From Neobacillus sp. CF12 (GTDB lineage: Bacteria; Bacillota; Bacilli; Bacillales; Cytobacillaceae): 64,000 nucleotides of DNA. Location of the stretch: contig NZ_JAUCEU010000007.1 in assembly GCF_030348765.1 (NCBI RefSeq), forward strand, positions 5,553,501 to 5,617,500, read 5' to 3'. The notes beneath the pieces were generated by a model. That model searched no databases, was not told where the DNA came from, and was given only the letters and a program-made list of their open reading frames with translations. How positions within the stretch are numbered: the first letter of the stretch is position 1; every line of letters starts with the position of its first letter. This document shows, piece by piece, positions 53,262 to 63,372 of this stretch. The translations under genes and the position numbers were made by a program.

Positions 53262-54407
53262 ATGAGAATGATTTGGAAGCTAGTCATTTTTGCCCTCATG
53301 GTCTCACTATTCATTACAAACATTCCTCAAAAGGTGGATGCTTCCGTTTCCGTAAGTGCACGTGGTGCAGTTCTAATGGAGCAAGAATCTGGGCGTGTCC
53401 TATTTGAGAAAGATGCCCACACAAAAAGAAGAATCGCTAGTATTACGAAAATAATGACAGCGATTCTTGCTATTGAATCGGGAAAAATGAATGAAATAGT
53501 GAAAGTAAGTGAACAAGCTACTCGGGCCGAGGGGTCATCTGTGTACTTAAAGCCTGGGGAAAAGATTAAGCTTGAGCATTTGGTATATGGTCTCATGCTT
53601 AGGTCAGGAAATGACACAGCGGTTGCAATTGCAGAACATGTCGGGGGAAGTTTAGATGGGTTTGTTTTTTTAATGAATCAAAAGGCAAAGGAAATTGGCA
53701 TGCTAAATACTCATTTTTCAAATCCCCATGGTCTAGATGATCATGAAGACCACTTTTCAACGGCCTATGACATGGCCCTATTGACTCGGTATGCTATGCA
53801 AAATAAAACCTATCAAAAAATCGCTGGAACGAAGCATTATAAAGCGCCAAATCCGACTGAAAATTGGGATCGTGAGTGGAAAAATAAAAATCGCTTACTG
53901 ACAAAGTACAAATATACAACTGGTGGAAAAACCGGATATACAAAACGTGCAAAAAGAACATTGGTTACAACAGCAGCTAAAGGGGACATGCGTTTAATTG
54001 CCGTTACCTTGAACGCTTCTGATGATTGGAACGACCACATATCCATGTATGAAAGTGGTTTTAAAACCTATGATATGGCAGAAGTGTTATCAGAGGGCAA
54101 AATAGATATTAAAACCAATAAGTATTATCAAAAACATCTATATGTAAATAAGTCAATTGTTTATCCTGCGACTGATGAAGAAATGGACTTGTTCTCGATT
54201 AAATATAAATTGAACAAGCCGGGGGATGACTGGGACGAATCAAATCATATCGGGGAAGTAGTTGGTAAAGCACAAGTTTTCCTTGATGGAAAAGTGGTTA
54301 GAGAAACTCCTATTTATTTTCAGGGTGGTCCTGAAAAGAAAAAGGGGATATTTGATTCTTTAAAAGATCTATTTTTATCCATAATTGGCGTGAGATTAAA
54401 TGGTTAA
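53262..54407 (+). CDS. dacB: D-alanyl-D-alanine carboxypeptidase DacB (spore cortex)
   Basis: The 381-residue penicillin-binding protein 5* has a signal peptide ending near VDA (residue 27), SxxK at Ser60-Lys63 (ASITK), SGN in RSGNDTAV and KTG in GGKTGYT, then a C-terminal domain with an amphipathic tail. It removes terminal D-Ala in the spore cortex and so controls cross-linking. It heads the dacB-spmA-spmB operon, as in B. subtilis, and overlaps spmA by 8 bases. ATG codons at 53262 and 53268 are both possible; the first is used. Confidence 0.95.
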   Translation: MRMIWKLVIFALMVSLFITNIPQKVDASVSVSARGAVLMEQESGRVLFEKDAHTKRRIASITKIMTAILAIESGKMNEIVKVSEQATRAEGSSVYLKPGEKIKLEHLVYGLMLRSGNDTAVAIAEHVGGSLDGFVFLMNQKAKEIGMLNTHFSNPHGLDDHEDHFSTAYDMALLTRYAMQNKTYQKIAGTKHYKAPNPTENWDREWKNKNRLLTKYKYTTGGKTGYTKRAKRTLVTTAAKGDMRLIAVTLNASDDWNDHISMYESGFKTYDMAEVLSEGKIDIKTNKYYQKHLYVNKSIVYPATDEEMDLFSIKYKLNKPGDDWDESNHIGEVVGKAQVFLDGKVVRETPIYFQGGPEKKKGIFDSLKDLFLSIIGVRLNG

Positions 54408-54987
54408 TTACATCTGGGTTTTTATGACAATCGTTGGCTTCGTTTTTGCGATGATTAACGGGACGATGGCAGAAGTGAACAAGGCGATATTTGATGGAGC
54501 AAAGGAGGCTGTGACTCTTTGTATTGGGTTAATCAGCATACTTGTGTTCTGGTTAGGGATGATGCGTATAGCCGAAGAATCCGGATTACTTGAATTGTTG
54601 GCTAAGTTATTTCGTCCGCTTGTAAAAAGATTATTTCCTGATGTGCCAACAAATCATCCTGCCATGGGTTATATATTGTCTAATATGATTGCAAATATGT
54701 TCGGCTTAGGCAATGCAGCAACCCCTCTAGGCATAAAAGCGATGGAAGAATTAAAACAATTAAATGGAAGTAAGGATTCTGCAAGCCGTTCGATGGTTAC
54801 CTTCTTGGCAATAAATACTGCAAGCATTACGATCATTCCTACAACAGTTATAGCAATCCGTATGAACTACAATTCGGCATCCCCGACTGAGATTGTAGTA
54901 CCAACATTAATTGCAACTATTATCTCAATGCTTGGAGCAGTTATGATAGACCGATATTTTTATAATCGACGAAGTCGTAAAGGATGA
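54400..54987 (+). CDS. spmA: Spore maturation protein A
   Basis: This 195-residue membrane protein is a nucleoside-recognition (Gate) domain protein, with the NMIANMFGLGNAATPLGIKAM block and about five helices. SpmA and SpmB are needed for full spore core dehydration; the transported species is not known. It overlaps the end of dacB and is followed after 7 bases by spmB, so all three are coupled. Confidence 0.95.
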   Translation: MVNYIWVFMTIVGFVFAMINGTMAEVNKAIFDGAKEAVTLCIGLISILVFWLGMMRIAEESGLLELLAKLFRPLVKRLFPDVPTNHPAMGYILSNMIANMFGLGNAATPLGIKAMEELKQLNGSKDSASRSMVTFLAINTASITIIPTTVIAIRMNYNSASPTEIVVPTLIATIISMLGAVMIDRYFYNRRSRKG

Positions 54988-54994
54988 ATGCTGT

Positions 54995-55531
54995 ATGGAA
55001 TTTCTTTCACTTATTTCCCTAGGATTTATCCCTGTGTTAATTGGATTTATCCTCCTTTATGGAACCTTTAAACAAGTGCCTACTTATGAAAGTTTTGTAG
55101 AAGGAGGAAAAGAAGGAATAAAAATTGCTGTGTCCATTATTCCATTTCTTGTAGGTATGCTTGTAGCGATTACTGTTTTTCGTGCTTCCGGTGCTTTAGA
55201 AGCATTAATGAATTGGATTAGACCTGCAATGGAAGCAATCGGAGTCCCAGCAGAAATTATTCCCCTTATCCTAATCAGGCCGATATCTGGAACAGCGGCC
55301 CTAGGTATGACCAGTGACTTAATTGCTGTTTATGGTCCCGATTCATTTATTGGCAGGCTTGCTTCCGTTTTACAAGGAAGTACAGATACGACTTTTTACG
55401 TGTTAACCGTATATTTCGGTGCTGTTGGGATTAAAAAAATGGGGGATGCCCTTAAGGTAGGACTCCTAGCAGATGTAGTAGGGATTATAGCTGCTATCAT
55501 AGTAGTAGTCCTAGTATTCGGCGCCCAGTAA
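54995..55531 (+). CDS. spmB: Spore maturation protein B
   Basis: The 178-residue membrane protein is the Gate-domain partner of SpmA, with the conserved LIRPISGTAALGMTSDLI segment and LQGSTDTTFYVLTVYFGAVGI. With SpmA and DacB it sets spore dehydration and heat resistance. AAGGATG is upstream of the ATG. It ends the operon before a terminator. Confidence 0.95.
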   Translation: MEFLSLISLGFIPVLIGFILLYGTFKQVPTYESFVEGGKEGIKIAVSIIPFLVGMLVAITVFRASGALEALMNWIRPAMEAIGVPAEIIPLILIRPISGTAALGMTSDLIAVYGPDSFIGRLASVLQGSTDTTFYVLTVYFGAVGIKKMGDALKVGLLADVVGIIAAIIVVVLVFGAQ

Positions 55532-55562
55532 AATGATGTGGAAAGAGAAAGTTATTAAAATA

Positions 55563-55609
55563 TAGCAGGTTCCTAAGCGTGTAAAACATAAATAGGAGCC
55601 TGCTTTTTT
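55563..55609 (+). terminator. Terminator after spmB
   Basis: GCAGGTTCCTA pairs with TAGGAGCCTGC (G-T tolerated) around an 18-base loop, followed by TTTTTT. Confidence 0.8.
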
Positions 55610-55759
55610 ATATTTCCTGAATTGGAAAAGCCGTTACTTTGAAAAAGGGCGGTTTTGTGTCATAATTCATTAGGAAAGAATAACAAATTTGTTTCCTAGT
55701 AAACTGTGGTGTTTGCATCCAGTATTCAAAATAAAGGTAAACAGCTGAGGTGGATCATA

Positions 55760-56497
55760 TTGGAAAGATTACAAAAGGTCATTGCAAGAGCAGGAATTGC
55801 TTCAAGGAGAAAATCCGAAGAATTAATCAAAGAAGGTAGAGTAAAGGTCAATGGCAAAGTAGTTACAGAGTTAGGTGTAAAAGTTACACCATCAGACAAG
55901 GTTGAAGTGAATGGAATCCAGATTGAAAAGGAGGAACCTGTTTATTTTCTTTTATATAAACCACGCGGTGTTATTTCGAGTGTGAGTGATGACAAAGGAA
56001 GGAAGGTTGTAACGGATTTCTTTCCATATCAGGAAGAAAGGATTTTCCCAGTTGGACGGCTGGATTATGACACTTCCGGATTATTATTGCTCACAAATGA
56101 TGGGGAATTTGCTAATTTACTTATGCACCCACGGAATGAGATTGAAAAGGCTTATGTTGCGAAAACAAAAGGAATACCATCAAAGGAGAACCTTCGAAAA
56201 TTAGAAAGAGGAATTCATCTTGAAGATGGAAAAACTGCTCCGGCAAAAGTGAAGATGCTTTCTGTAGACAAACAAAAACAAACTTCTATCATAGAGATAA
56301 TCATCCATGAAGGACGTAATCGACAGGTGAGGAGAATGTTTGAGGCAATTGGGCATGACGTATTGAAATTAAAAAGGGAACGCTATGGCTTTTTAACTTT
56401 GCATGGATTATCTGCTGGGGATGCAAGAGAGTTAACGCATCATGAAGTGAAGTTGCTGAGGGGATTATCCTTAGAGTCCACTAAAAAAAATTCATAA
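55760..56497 (+). CDS. rluB: 23S rRNA pseudouridine synthase RluB
   Basis: This 245-residue RsuA/RluB-family enzyme has an N-terminal S4 RNA-binding domain (ERLQKVIARAGIASRRKSEEL) and a catalytic domain with the essential aspartate in GRLDYDTSGLLL, then the GRNRQVRRM signature. It modifies helix 89 of 23S rRNA (position 2605 in E. coli numbering). TTG at 55760 with GAGGTGG upstream is chosen since it begins at the S4 domain; an in-frame GTG 18 codons earlier has no ribosome site. B. subtilis ypuL is the counterpart. Confidence 0.93.
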   Translation: MERLQKVIARAGIASRRKSEELIKEGRVKVNGKVVTELGVKVTPSDKVEVNGIQIEKEEPVYFLLYKPRGVISSVSDDKGRKVVTDFFPYQEERIFPVGRLDYDTSGLLLLTNDGEFANLLMHPRNEIEKAYVAKTKGIPSKENLRKLERGIHLEDGKTAPAKVKMLSVDKQKQTSIIEIIIHEGRNRQVRRMFEAIGHDVLKLKRERYGFLTLHGLSAGDARELTHHEVKLLRGLSLESTKKNS

Positions 56498-56546
56498 AGA
56501 TGTCACAATTGTATTAGGAAGTATTTACTATAATCACAGTGGAAAA

Positions 56547-56555
56547 TGATATAAT
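56547..56555 (+). promoter_or_regulatory. Extended -10 promoter element of resA
   Basis: TGATATAAT is a consensus extended -10 box, about 46 bases before resA. No good -35 box is seen at 16-18 bases, which would fit an activated (for example ResD-dependent) promoter. Confidence 0.5.
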
Positions 56556-56601
56556 TTAGACTAACTGTGTCTAGTAATTGTGATTTACAGGGGGGAGAAA
56601 T

Positions 56602-57126
56602 ATGAAAAAACGGCGATTAGTAATGAGGACTGCTATTCTTTTTATTCTTGCTGCTGCCGTTGCCTACACGCTGTATGCAAACCTGACCAAGGATAATCGG
56701 ATGAAAGTGGAAGTTGGAAAACAAGCGCCTGATTTTGTATTGGTTGATATGGAAGGTAAAAAGCATAAGCTTTCAGATTATAAAGGACAGGGAGTATTTT
56801 TAAACTTTTGGGGAACATGGTGTAAGCCGTGTGAAGCAGAAATGCCTTATATAAATAATCAATATAATTATTATAAAGACAAAGGCGTTCAAGTGTTGGC
56901 TGTTAATGTTAGGGAGTCTGAACTGGCTGTTAATCATTTTATAGAACGTAAAGAACTTGATTTTCCAGTTGTTATTGATACCGATGAACAGGTTCAAACT
57001 GCTTATGGTGTTAATCCACTTCCGGCAACATTTTTGATTGATAAAGATGGGAAAGTGGTTAAATACCATACTGGAACGTTAACAGAAGCTACTGTTAGGG
57101 AGTATATGGAGAAAATTAAACCTTAA
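56602..57126 (+). CDS. resA: Thiol-disulfide oxidoreductase ResA
   Basis: The 174-residue protein has an N-terminal membrane anchor (residues 8-27) and an extracytoplasmic thioredoxin domain with WCKPC (Cys74, Cys77). ResA reduces the CxxCH haem-binding cysteines of apocytochrome c before haem attachment by ResB-ResC. The operon order resA-resB-resC-resD-resE is that of B. subtilis. AGGGGGGAG precedes the ATG. Confidence 0.96.
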   Translation: MKKRRLVMRTAILFILAAAVAYTLYANLTKDNRMKVEVGKQAPDFVLVDMEGKKHKLSDYKGQGVFLNFWGTWCKPCEAEMPYINNQYNYYKDKGVQVLAVNVRESELAVNHFIERKELDFPVVIDTDEQVQTAYGVNPLPATFLIDKDGKVVKYHTGTLTEATVREYMEKIKP

Positions 57127-57150
57127 GGGGTTTGTAGGGAGTTTTTTGTA

Positions 57151-58782
57151 ATGAACGATGTTAAATGTGAATGCGGACATGTAAATCCACACGGGACCGT
57201 ATTGTGTGAAGCATGCGGAAAAGTTCTAGTTGAACAATCACAAGATCAACCACTGCTGGATATGCGTTATGAAGGCAGTGCCCGCCGCTCACAAACATAT
57301 AATAAGTCCATAGTTGATAAGGTATGGAACTTCTTTTCTTCCGTCAAAGTAGGTGTATCACTCATTGTCATTACATTGGTTGCATCGGCCGCGGGGACGA
57401 TTCTACCACAGGAAATGTACATACCGCCTACAATGCCAGCAGAAGAATACTACGAAGATCAGTATGGTTGGTTTGGAAAATTATATTATGAACTAGATTT
57501 TAATAATTTGTATAGTTCATGGTGGTATTTAATCCTTATAGCCATGATAGGAATTTCTCTTGTGATATGTAGTTTAGACAGAGTAGTACCTTTGTATAAG
57601 GCTTTAAAGGCACAAAGAGTTACTAGACACGAAGGATTTCTAAAACGTCAGCGCCTGTTTGGAATTAGCGAGAATGGGGATGAACAAGACCTGGCTGTTG
57701 TAGAGCAGCGATTAAAAGCTAAACGCTATCATGTACGGAAAGAAAACGGAGATCTATTGGCCGAAAAGGGTCGTTTCTCTCGTTGGGGTCCATATGTCAA
57801 CCATGTAGGATTAATTGTTTTCTTAATTGGCGGCATGCTGCGATTTGTTCCCGGAATGTACATTGATAAAGTATTGTGGCTTCGTGAAGGCGAAACAAAG
57901 GTTGTCCCTGAGACGGACGGACAATACTATGTTGCGAATGAGAAGTTCATTCTCGAGAATTATGATAAAGAAAAGGACAAAACATTCGAAGCGGCGATTG
58001 ACCGTGCTGGAATGGTTGTGAAAAATTATCAGACGAACGCCGTTCTTTACAAAAGAGTTGGACCTGCTATTCCAGGTGAAAAGCCAGAATTAGAAAAAGT
58101 GAAAGAACACCAAATTCGAGTGAATCAACCATTGAAATTTGAAAGGTTTGCTTTATATCAGGTAGATTACAAACTGGACGAATTAAATACAATGTCCTTC
58201 TCTTTAACAAACAAGGCAACAGGGAATACATTTGGAGACGTAAAAATAAATCTATATGATCCAAAAGCAAAATATGAACTTGGAAATGGATATCGTGTTG
58301 AAGTCTTGAGTTTTTTCCCGGATTTTGAATTCGCAAAAAATGGGGAGCCAACGACAAAATCACGGATACCTAATAATCCTGCTTTTGTATTCAAAATGGT
58401 TTCTCCAGAAGTCCCAAAAGGGGAAACGAGTTTTGTTGCCATTCAGCAAACGATTGAGCCTTTAGGGGATAATCAGTATAAGATGGCTTTCAAAGGAATC
58501 GAAACAAAAAATGTTACGGCATTAACTGTACGTAAAGACTTAACAATCTGGATTATCATTGTAGGCGGTATACTGTTTATGATTGGCGTAATCCAAGGGG
58601 CTTATTGGAATCATCGCAGAATATGGTTGCAAAATAAAAATGGAGAAATTTGGATTGCTGCTCATACCAATAAAAATTGGTATGGACTAAAAAGAGAAAT
58701 AGAATCGGCACTGTCAGAAACAAAATTAACGATTCCTAATGATCAAATTCAAAGGGAAAGAATGGATAAGGAGGGAGTCTAA
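57151..58782 (+). CDS. resB: Cytochrome c biogenesis protein ResB
   Basis: This 543-residue Ccs1-family protein begins with a four-cysteine zinc-ribbon-like segment (CECGHVNPHGTVLCEACG), then three membrane helices, a large extracytoplasmic domain and a last helix near residue 470. With ResC it forms the haem handling and ligation complex (system II). It lies 24 bases after resA and touches resC. The N-terminal zinc ribbon is an add-on to the core Ccs1 fold seen in Bacillus members. Confidence 0.95.
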   Translation: MNDVKCECGHVNPHGTVLCEACGKVLVEQSQDQPLLDMRYEGSARRSQTYNKSIVDKVWNFFSSVKVGVSLIVITLVASAAGTILPQEMYIPPTMPAEEYYEDQYGWFGKLYYELDFNNLYSSWWYLILIAMIGISLVICSLDRVVPLYKALKAQRVTRHEGFLKRQRLFGISENGDEQDLAVVEQRLKAKRYHVRKENGDLLAEKGRFSRWGPYVNHVGLIVFLIGGMLRFVPGMYIDKVLWLREGETKVVPETDGQYYVANEKFILENYDKEKDKTFEAAIDRAGMVVKNYQTNAVLYKRVGPAIPGEKPELEKVKEHQIRVNQPLKFERFALYQVDYKLDELNTMSFSLTNKATGNTFGDVKINLYDPKAKYELGNGYRVEVLSFFPDFEFAKNGEPTTKSRIPNNPAFVFKMVSPEVPKGETSFVAIQQTIEPLGDNQYKMAFKGIETKNVTALTVRKDLTIWIIIVGGILFMIGVIQGAYWNHRRIWLQNKNGEIWIAAHTNKNWYGLKREIESALSETKLTIPNDQIQRERMDKEGV

Positions 58783-59967
58783 TTGGTAACAATAAGTAGT
58801 AATTTACTTTATATTGCATTTATCCTTTATTTAGTAGCGACACTCTTCTTTGGTGGAGCCATTAAGGCTAAGAAGGATATTGGTGAAAAGAAAGGTACCA
58901 ATCGGTGGGGGAAAATTGCCGTCTTTTTAACAATCGTTGGCTTCATTTCTCAACTTGGATACTTTATTACAAGATGGATTGCTGCAGGACATGCGCCTGT
59001 TAGTAATTTATTTGAATTTACAACCTTTTTCGGAATGTGTCTTGTCGGTGCATTCATCGTTATTTATTTTATTTATCGGACCCCGCTTCTTGGGTTGTTT
59101 ACAATGCCTGTTGCCATACTCGTCATAGCCTATGCGAGCATGTTTCCTAGGGATATCTCACCATTAATACCCGCATTGCAAAGTGACTGGCTTCATATCC
59201 ATGTTACGACTGCAGCTTTGGGTGAAGCTATTTTAGCAATCAGCTTTGCGGCAGGATTAATTTATCTCGTAAAGGTAATTGATCAATCGAGAGCAAGCAA
59301 GAGAACTTTCTGGCTAGAAGCTGTAATGTTTGGATTAGTAACAACGTTAGGATTTGTTCTAGTATCCACATTATTCTCGGCAATGGATTATAAGGCTGAA
59401 TTTACTTGGATTGATAAGAATAACCAGGAGGCAGTAATTGAATATACAATGCCAGCAATTACTGGTCCACATGAAGGGCAGCTATCAACTCAAGGTAAAT
59501 TTGAACCACTGGTTGAAATGCCTGCACTTATCAATGCAAAGAAAATGAATTCCGTTATTTGGTCTTTTATTGGCGGAATCATCCTCTATGGACTACTTAG
59601 ATTAATTTTAAGAAAACGTATTGCAGCCTCATTGCAGCCTTTAACAAAGAACATTAATCTGGATTTTGTAGATGAAATAAGTTACCGATCTGTATTAATC
59701 GGATTCCCTGTATTTACATTAGGGGCATTGATATTTGCAATGATTTGGGCCCAAATAGCTTGGACTAGATTCTGGGGCTGGGACCCTAAAGAAGTCTGGG
59801 CATTGATTACATGGTTATTCTACGCAGCCTTTTTACATCTGCGTCTTTCAAAAGGATGGCACGGTGAAAAGTCAGCATGGCTTGCAGTCATCGGTTTTGT
59901 CATTATCATGTTTAATTTGGTGGCTGTAAACTTAGTTATTGCAGGACTTCATTCTTACGCTGGATAA
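58783..59967 (+). CDS. resC: Cytochrome c biogenesis protein ResC (CcsA)
   Basis: The 394-residue polytopic protein carries the haem-binding WWD-type motif [15 protein letters not shown] and several conserved histidines in its membrane helices. It passes haem across the membrane and attaches it to cytochrome c with ResB. It starts with TTG eight bases after AAGGAGGG and directly follows the resB stop. A terminator separates it from resDE, so resDE also needs its own promoter. Confidence 0.95.
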   Translation: MVTISSNLLYIAFILYLVATLFFGGAIKAKKDIGEKKGTNRWGKIAVFLTIVGFISQLGYFITRWIAAGHAPVSNLFEFTTFFGMCLVGAFIVIYFIYRTPLLGLFTMPVAILVIAYASMFPRDISPLIPALQSDWLHIHVTTAALGEAILAISFAAGLIYLVKVIDQSRASKRTFWLEAVMFGLVTTLGFVLVSTLFSAMDYKAEFTWIDKNNQEAVIEYTMPAITGPHEGQLSTQGKFEPLVEMPALINAKKMNSVIWSFIGGIILYGLLRLILRKRIAASLQPLTKNINLDFVDEISYRSVLIGFPVFTLGALIFAMIWAQIAWTRFWGWDPKEVWALITWLFYAAFLHLRLSKGWHGEKSAWLAVIGFVIIMFNLVAVNLVIAGLHSYAG

Positions 59968-59983
59968 AAAAATATGTTAAGTT

Positions 59984-60019
59984 AATAGCCTTTACTTTTT
60001 CCAAGTAAAGGCTATTTTG
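59984..60019 (+). terminator. Terminator after resC
   Basis: AATAGCCTTTACTT pairs perfectly with AAGTAAAGGCTATT around TTTCC, followed by TTTTG. Confidence 0.9.
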
Positions 60020-60142
60020 CAAATAATTAGTTCGAGAAACGTCGAATTGTCAATATATCGACACTTTTAATACAGACATTTATAGTTTGATATAGATAAT
60101 AATAGTCACATTTTGTAAAATAACTGCATGGGGGGATTAATA

Positions 60143-60859
60143 ATGGATAAAGAAGTGAAAATCTTAGTAGTAGATGATGAGGAAAGAATCCGCCGTTTAC
60201 TAAAAATGTATTTAGAGCGTGAAGAATATTCCATTGACGAAGCAGAGGATGGAAATGAAGCTTTAACGAAAGCGATTGCAAATGATTATGATGTAATACT
60301 TTTAGACTTGATGATGCCTGGTAAAGACGGTATAGAAGTTTGCCGTGAATTACGTGAAAAGAAAGCTACGCCTGTTATCATGTTAACAGCAAAAGGTGAA
60401 GAAGTTAATCGAGTACAAGGGTTTGAAGTAGGTACTGATGACTATATTGTTAAACCATTTAGTCCGAGAGAAGTAGTATTACGAGTAAAGGCATTATTAA
60501 GAAGGTCTTCTCAAACTAGTTATCTCCAAACCGATACAACAACTAAGGATGTTATTGTATTCCCGCATTTAACGATTGACAATGATGCACATAGGGTATT
60601 GGCAGATGGTAAAGAGGTCAGTTTAACTCCAAAAGAATATGAACTACTATATTTCCTTGCTAAATCACCGGACAAAGTATTTGAACGTGAGCAATTACTC
60701 AAAGAAGTTTGGCATTATGAATTTTTTGGGGATTTACGTACGGTTGATACACATGTAAAACGTCTCCGTGAAAAATTAAATAAAGTCTCTGAGCAAGCTG
60801 CCAGAATGATTGTTACGGTTTGGGGAGTAGGCTACAAATTTGAGGTCGTTAATGAATGA
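60143..60859 (+). CDS. resD: Response regulator ResD
   Basis: This 238-residue OmpR/PhoB-type regulator has a receiver domain with DDEE and the phosphorylated Asp55 (LLDLMMPG), the conserved Thr and Lys (TAKGEEV, VKPFSP), and a winged-helix DNA-binding domain ending in TVWGVGYKFE. It activates genes for aerobic and nitrate respiration, including resA. The ATG at 60143 follows GGGGGG. Its stop overlaps the resE start by 4 bases. Confidence 0.96.
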   Translation: MDKEVKILVVDDEERIRRLLKMYLEREEYSIDEAEDGNEALTKAIANDYDVILLDLMMPGKDGIEVCRELREKKATPVIMLTAKGEEVNRVQGFEVGTDDYIVKPFSPREVVLRVKALLRRSSQTSYLQTDTTTKDVIVFPHLTIDNDAHRVLADGKEVSLTPKEYELLYFLAKSPDKVFEREQLLKEVWHYEFFGDLRTVDTHVKRLREKLNKVSEQAARMIVTVWGVGYKFEVVNE

Positions 60860-62637
60860 CCTTTTTACGGAGTGTAGTTGGTAAACTTTGGTTTACCATC
60901 ATATTTTTGGTTGCCTTTATACTTTTCATCTTAACTGTGATGCTTCTAGAATTTTTTGAGAATAACAATATTACGGAAACCAAAAATGATTTAACTCATC
61001 AGGCACAAAAAATAGCTAAAGTATTGGAAGGACATCCCGATGAGCAATTTCCCTTAGGTCTAGAAATCTCTTGGGAAATAATCGATGATTTTACTAAAGT
61101 GGTCATTATTAAAAATGAAGATGAAATCTATTTCTCTCCTAACTCGGAAAAATCAGTGAAATTATCGGTACCAGAAATCCGCAATGATGTCGAGCTGTCT
61201 AAAGTATTTGAGGAAGACATCATTGTAGAAAAGGTTGCAAAGCTTACAACTAATGATTCGGAGCAGGATAGTGCAAAATACTCGATTATAGGTGTTCCGT
61301 TGCATGTGGATGATGAGCAAAATGGTGCTGTTTTTATCTATCAATCCCTGGAAATTATCCAAGAAACTACACATTCAACAACTAATTTTATCTTACTTGT
61401 TGCTGGTGTTGCTATTATCCTAACAACTATTTTTGCCTTCTTTTTATCTACAAGGATCACAGCCCCATTAAGAAAGATGAGAGAGGCTGCCTTTGAAGTG
61501 GCAAGAGGAAAATTCGATACGAAAGTACCGATACTTACTCATGATGAAATTGGGGAACTTGCCACTGCTTTTAACCAAATGGGGCGCCAACTAAAGTTCA
61601 ATATGAATGCGCTGAGTCAGGAAAAAGAGCAACTTGCGAGTATTTTAAGTAGTATGGCGGATGGCGTTATTACATTTAATCGAGATGGAACCATTTTAAT
61701 TACCAATCCACCTGCTGATCGATTTTTGCAATATTGGTACTATGAAAAAGGGGGAGCCGGTTCACCTTCAGAAGAAATTCCAACACAGGTAATGGACCTT
61801 TTTCAACAAGCCGTTGATACTGAGACTGAACAAGTTGGTGAAATTTCTCTTCAAGGACGTCACTGGGTCATCCTAGTTAGTCCCCTTTATAGTAACCGAT
61901 TTATTCGTGGAGCAGTAGCTGTTCTTAGAGATATGACTGAAGAGCGGGTATTAGAAAAAATGAGGAAAGATTTTATTGCCAATGTTTCACATGAACTAAG
62001 AACTCCTATTTCCATGTTACAAGGCTATAGTGAAGCCATTGTTGACGATATTGCGGAATCTCAGGAAGAGAAAAAGGAAATGGCAAAAGTCATCTATGAT
62101 GAATCCTTGAGGATGGGGAGGCTTGTTAATGAATTGCTTGATCTTGCAAGAATGGAAGCAGGTCATATTCAATTAACGTTTGACGAAGTTAACCTCCCAT
62201 CATTTATGAATAGAATCGTTCATAAATTTCAAGGACTGGCCAGAGACAATGAAATTCAACTTAGTGCCGAATTGGAGAATAATCTACCTGATCTATTATT
62301 TGATCCCGATCGGATTGAACAAGTACTAACAAACTTACTTGATAATGCCATAAGACATACTCCACAAGGTGGTTCGGTTAAGTTACTTGTAAAAAAGGAT
62401 GATTTCGGGATAAAAGTGGAAGTGTCTGATTCAGGTTCAGGTATTCCAGAAGAAGATTTACCATTTGTTTTTGAACGTTTTTATAAAGCAGATAAAGCTA
62501 GAACTCGAGGCAGGGCAGGTACAGGATTAGGACTAGCGATTGCCAAAAATATTATTGACGCACATCGTGGGCATATCACAGTGCAAAGTAAAATTGGACA
62601 AGGAACGACATTTGCCTTCTTACTTCCACGAAAATAA
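60856..62637 (+). CDS. resE: Sensor histidine kinase ResE
   Basis: The 593-residue kinase has two membrane helices flanking an extracytoplasmic domain (about residues 35-170), a HAMP domain (STRITAPLRKM), a PAS domain, the phosphoacceptor His379 in NVSHELRTP, and N, G1, F and G2 boxes of the ATPase domain (NLLDNAIRH, DSGSGIP, FVFERFY, GTGLGLAI). It phosphorylates ResD when oxygen is low, through the PAS domain. It overlaps resD by ATGA. Confidence 0.96.
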   Translation: MTFLRSVVGKLWFTIIFLVAFILFILTVMLLEFFENNNITETKNDLTHQAQKIAKVLEGHPDEQFPLGLEISWEIIDDFTKVVIIKNEDEIYFSPNSEKSVKLSVPEIRNDVELSKVFEEDIIVEKVAKLTTNDSEQDSAKYSIIGVPLHVDDEQNGAVFIYQSLEIIQETTHSTTNFILLVAGVAIILTTIFAFFLSTRITAPLRKMREAAFEVARGKFDTKVPILTHDEIGELATAFNQMGRQLKFNMNALSQEKEQLASILSSMADGVITFNRDGTILITNPPADRFLQYWYYEKGGAGSPSEEIPTQVMDLFQQAVDTETEQVGEISLQGRHWVILVSPLYSNRFIRGAVAVLRDMTEERVLEKMRKDFIANVSHELRTPISMLQGYSEAIVDDIAESQEEKKEMAKVIYDESLRMGRLVNELLDLARMEAGHIQLTFDEVNLPSFMNRIVHKFQGLARDNEIQLSAELENNLPDLLFDPDRIEQVLTNLLDNAIRHTPQGGSVKLLVKKDDFGIKVEVSDSGSGIPEEDLPFVFERFYKADKARTRGRAGTGLGLAIAKNIIDAHRGHITVQSKIGQGTTFAFLLPRK

Positions 62638-62688
62638 GAAAAAAATGGCGATTTCTCTTGATTCACGGGAAACATATTTATAAACACT

Positions 62689-62720
62689 AAACTCATCTTT
62701 TAGATGGGTTTTTTGTTTTT
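62689..62720 (+). terminator. Terminator after resE
   Basis: AAACTCATC pairs with GATGGGTTT around TTTTA (one G-T), followed by a T run. Confidence 0.8.
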
Positions 62721-62766
62721 GCTGTATGCCTTCACATTTTCACTTAAAAAGTCTATATTTAAATTG

Positions 62767-62793
62767 TGTAACTTTTTGTACATAAGTATCGAC
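62767..62793 (+). promoter_or_regulatory. Autoregulatory sigma-X promoter of sigX
   Basis: TGTAAC (62767-62772) and CGAC (62790-62793) are 17 bases apart, the ECF sigma-X consensus, 27 bases before the sigX start. Autoregulation of sigX is established in B. subtilis. Confidence 0.75.
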
Positions 62794-62820
62794 TAATTCT
62801 ATGAACGGGGAGGGGAATGG

Positions 62821-63372
62821 ATGGACTCCGTTTTCGATGAACTATATCAAAAATATCATCAGGACGTTTTTCAATTTCTATTTTATATGGTAAGAAACAA
62901 AGAACAGGCAGAGGACTTAGTTCAAGAAGTATATATTAGGGTTTTTAAGTCCTTTCACCGTTTTGAAGGGAAAAGCAGTGAAAAAACATGGCTATTTTCT
63001 ATTGCGCGTAATGTTGCAATTGATTCTTTCCGCAAGCAAAAAGGCTGGAAAGGAAGAATCCTTGAAAAGTTTGATTGGTCTACTAGTCAGGTAAAGGATG
63101 AGTATCCGATACCTGAAGAGATTATGATTCAAAAGGAAGAAGTCAAATGGATATATAAATGTTTAGATCATTGCACTGTAGACCAACGTTCAGTTGTCAT
63201 TTTACGTTTTTTAAACGATTTATCAATATCCGAAACTGCCCAAGCGCTAGGGTGGACTGAAAGTAAAGTGAAAACAACACAGCATCGTGCCCTGAAAGTA
63301 TTAAAGAAGGATATGGAAATGTTGAGTGAAAAGGAGGGATTAGAGAGTGAAGAAGTCAGAGTGGAGCGATAA
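62821..63372 (+). CDS. sigX: ECF sigma factor SigX
   Basis: This 183-residue ECF sigma factor has region 2 (FQFLFYMVRNKEQAEDLVQE, then VYIRVFKSF and TWLFSIARNVAID) and region 4 (SETAQALGWTESKVKTTQHRALK). SigX controls cell-surface charge genes and resistance to cationic peptides. It follows resE as in B. subtilis, has its own sigma-X type promoter and GGGGAGGGG ribosome site, and overlaps the anti-sigma gene by 26 bases. Confidence 0.95.
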   Translation: MDSVFDELYQKYHQDVFQFLFYMVRNKEQAEDLVQEVYIRVFKSFHRFEGKSSEKTWLFSIARNVAIDSFRKQKGWKGRILEKFDWSTSQVKDEYPIPEEIMIQKEEVKWIYKCLDHCTVDQRSVVILRFLNDLSISETAQALGWTESKVKTTQHRALKVLKKDMEMLSEKEGLESEEVRVER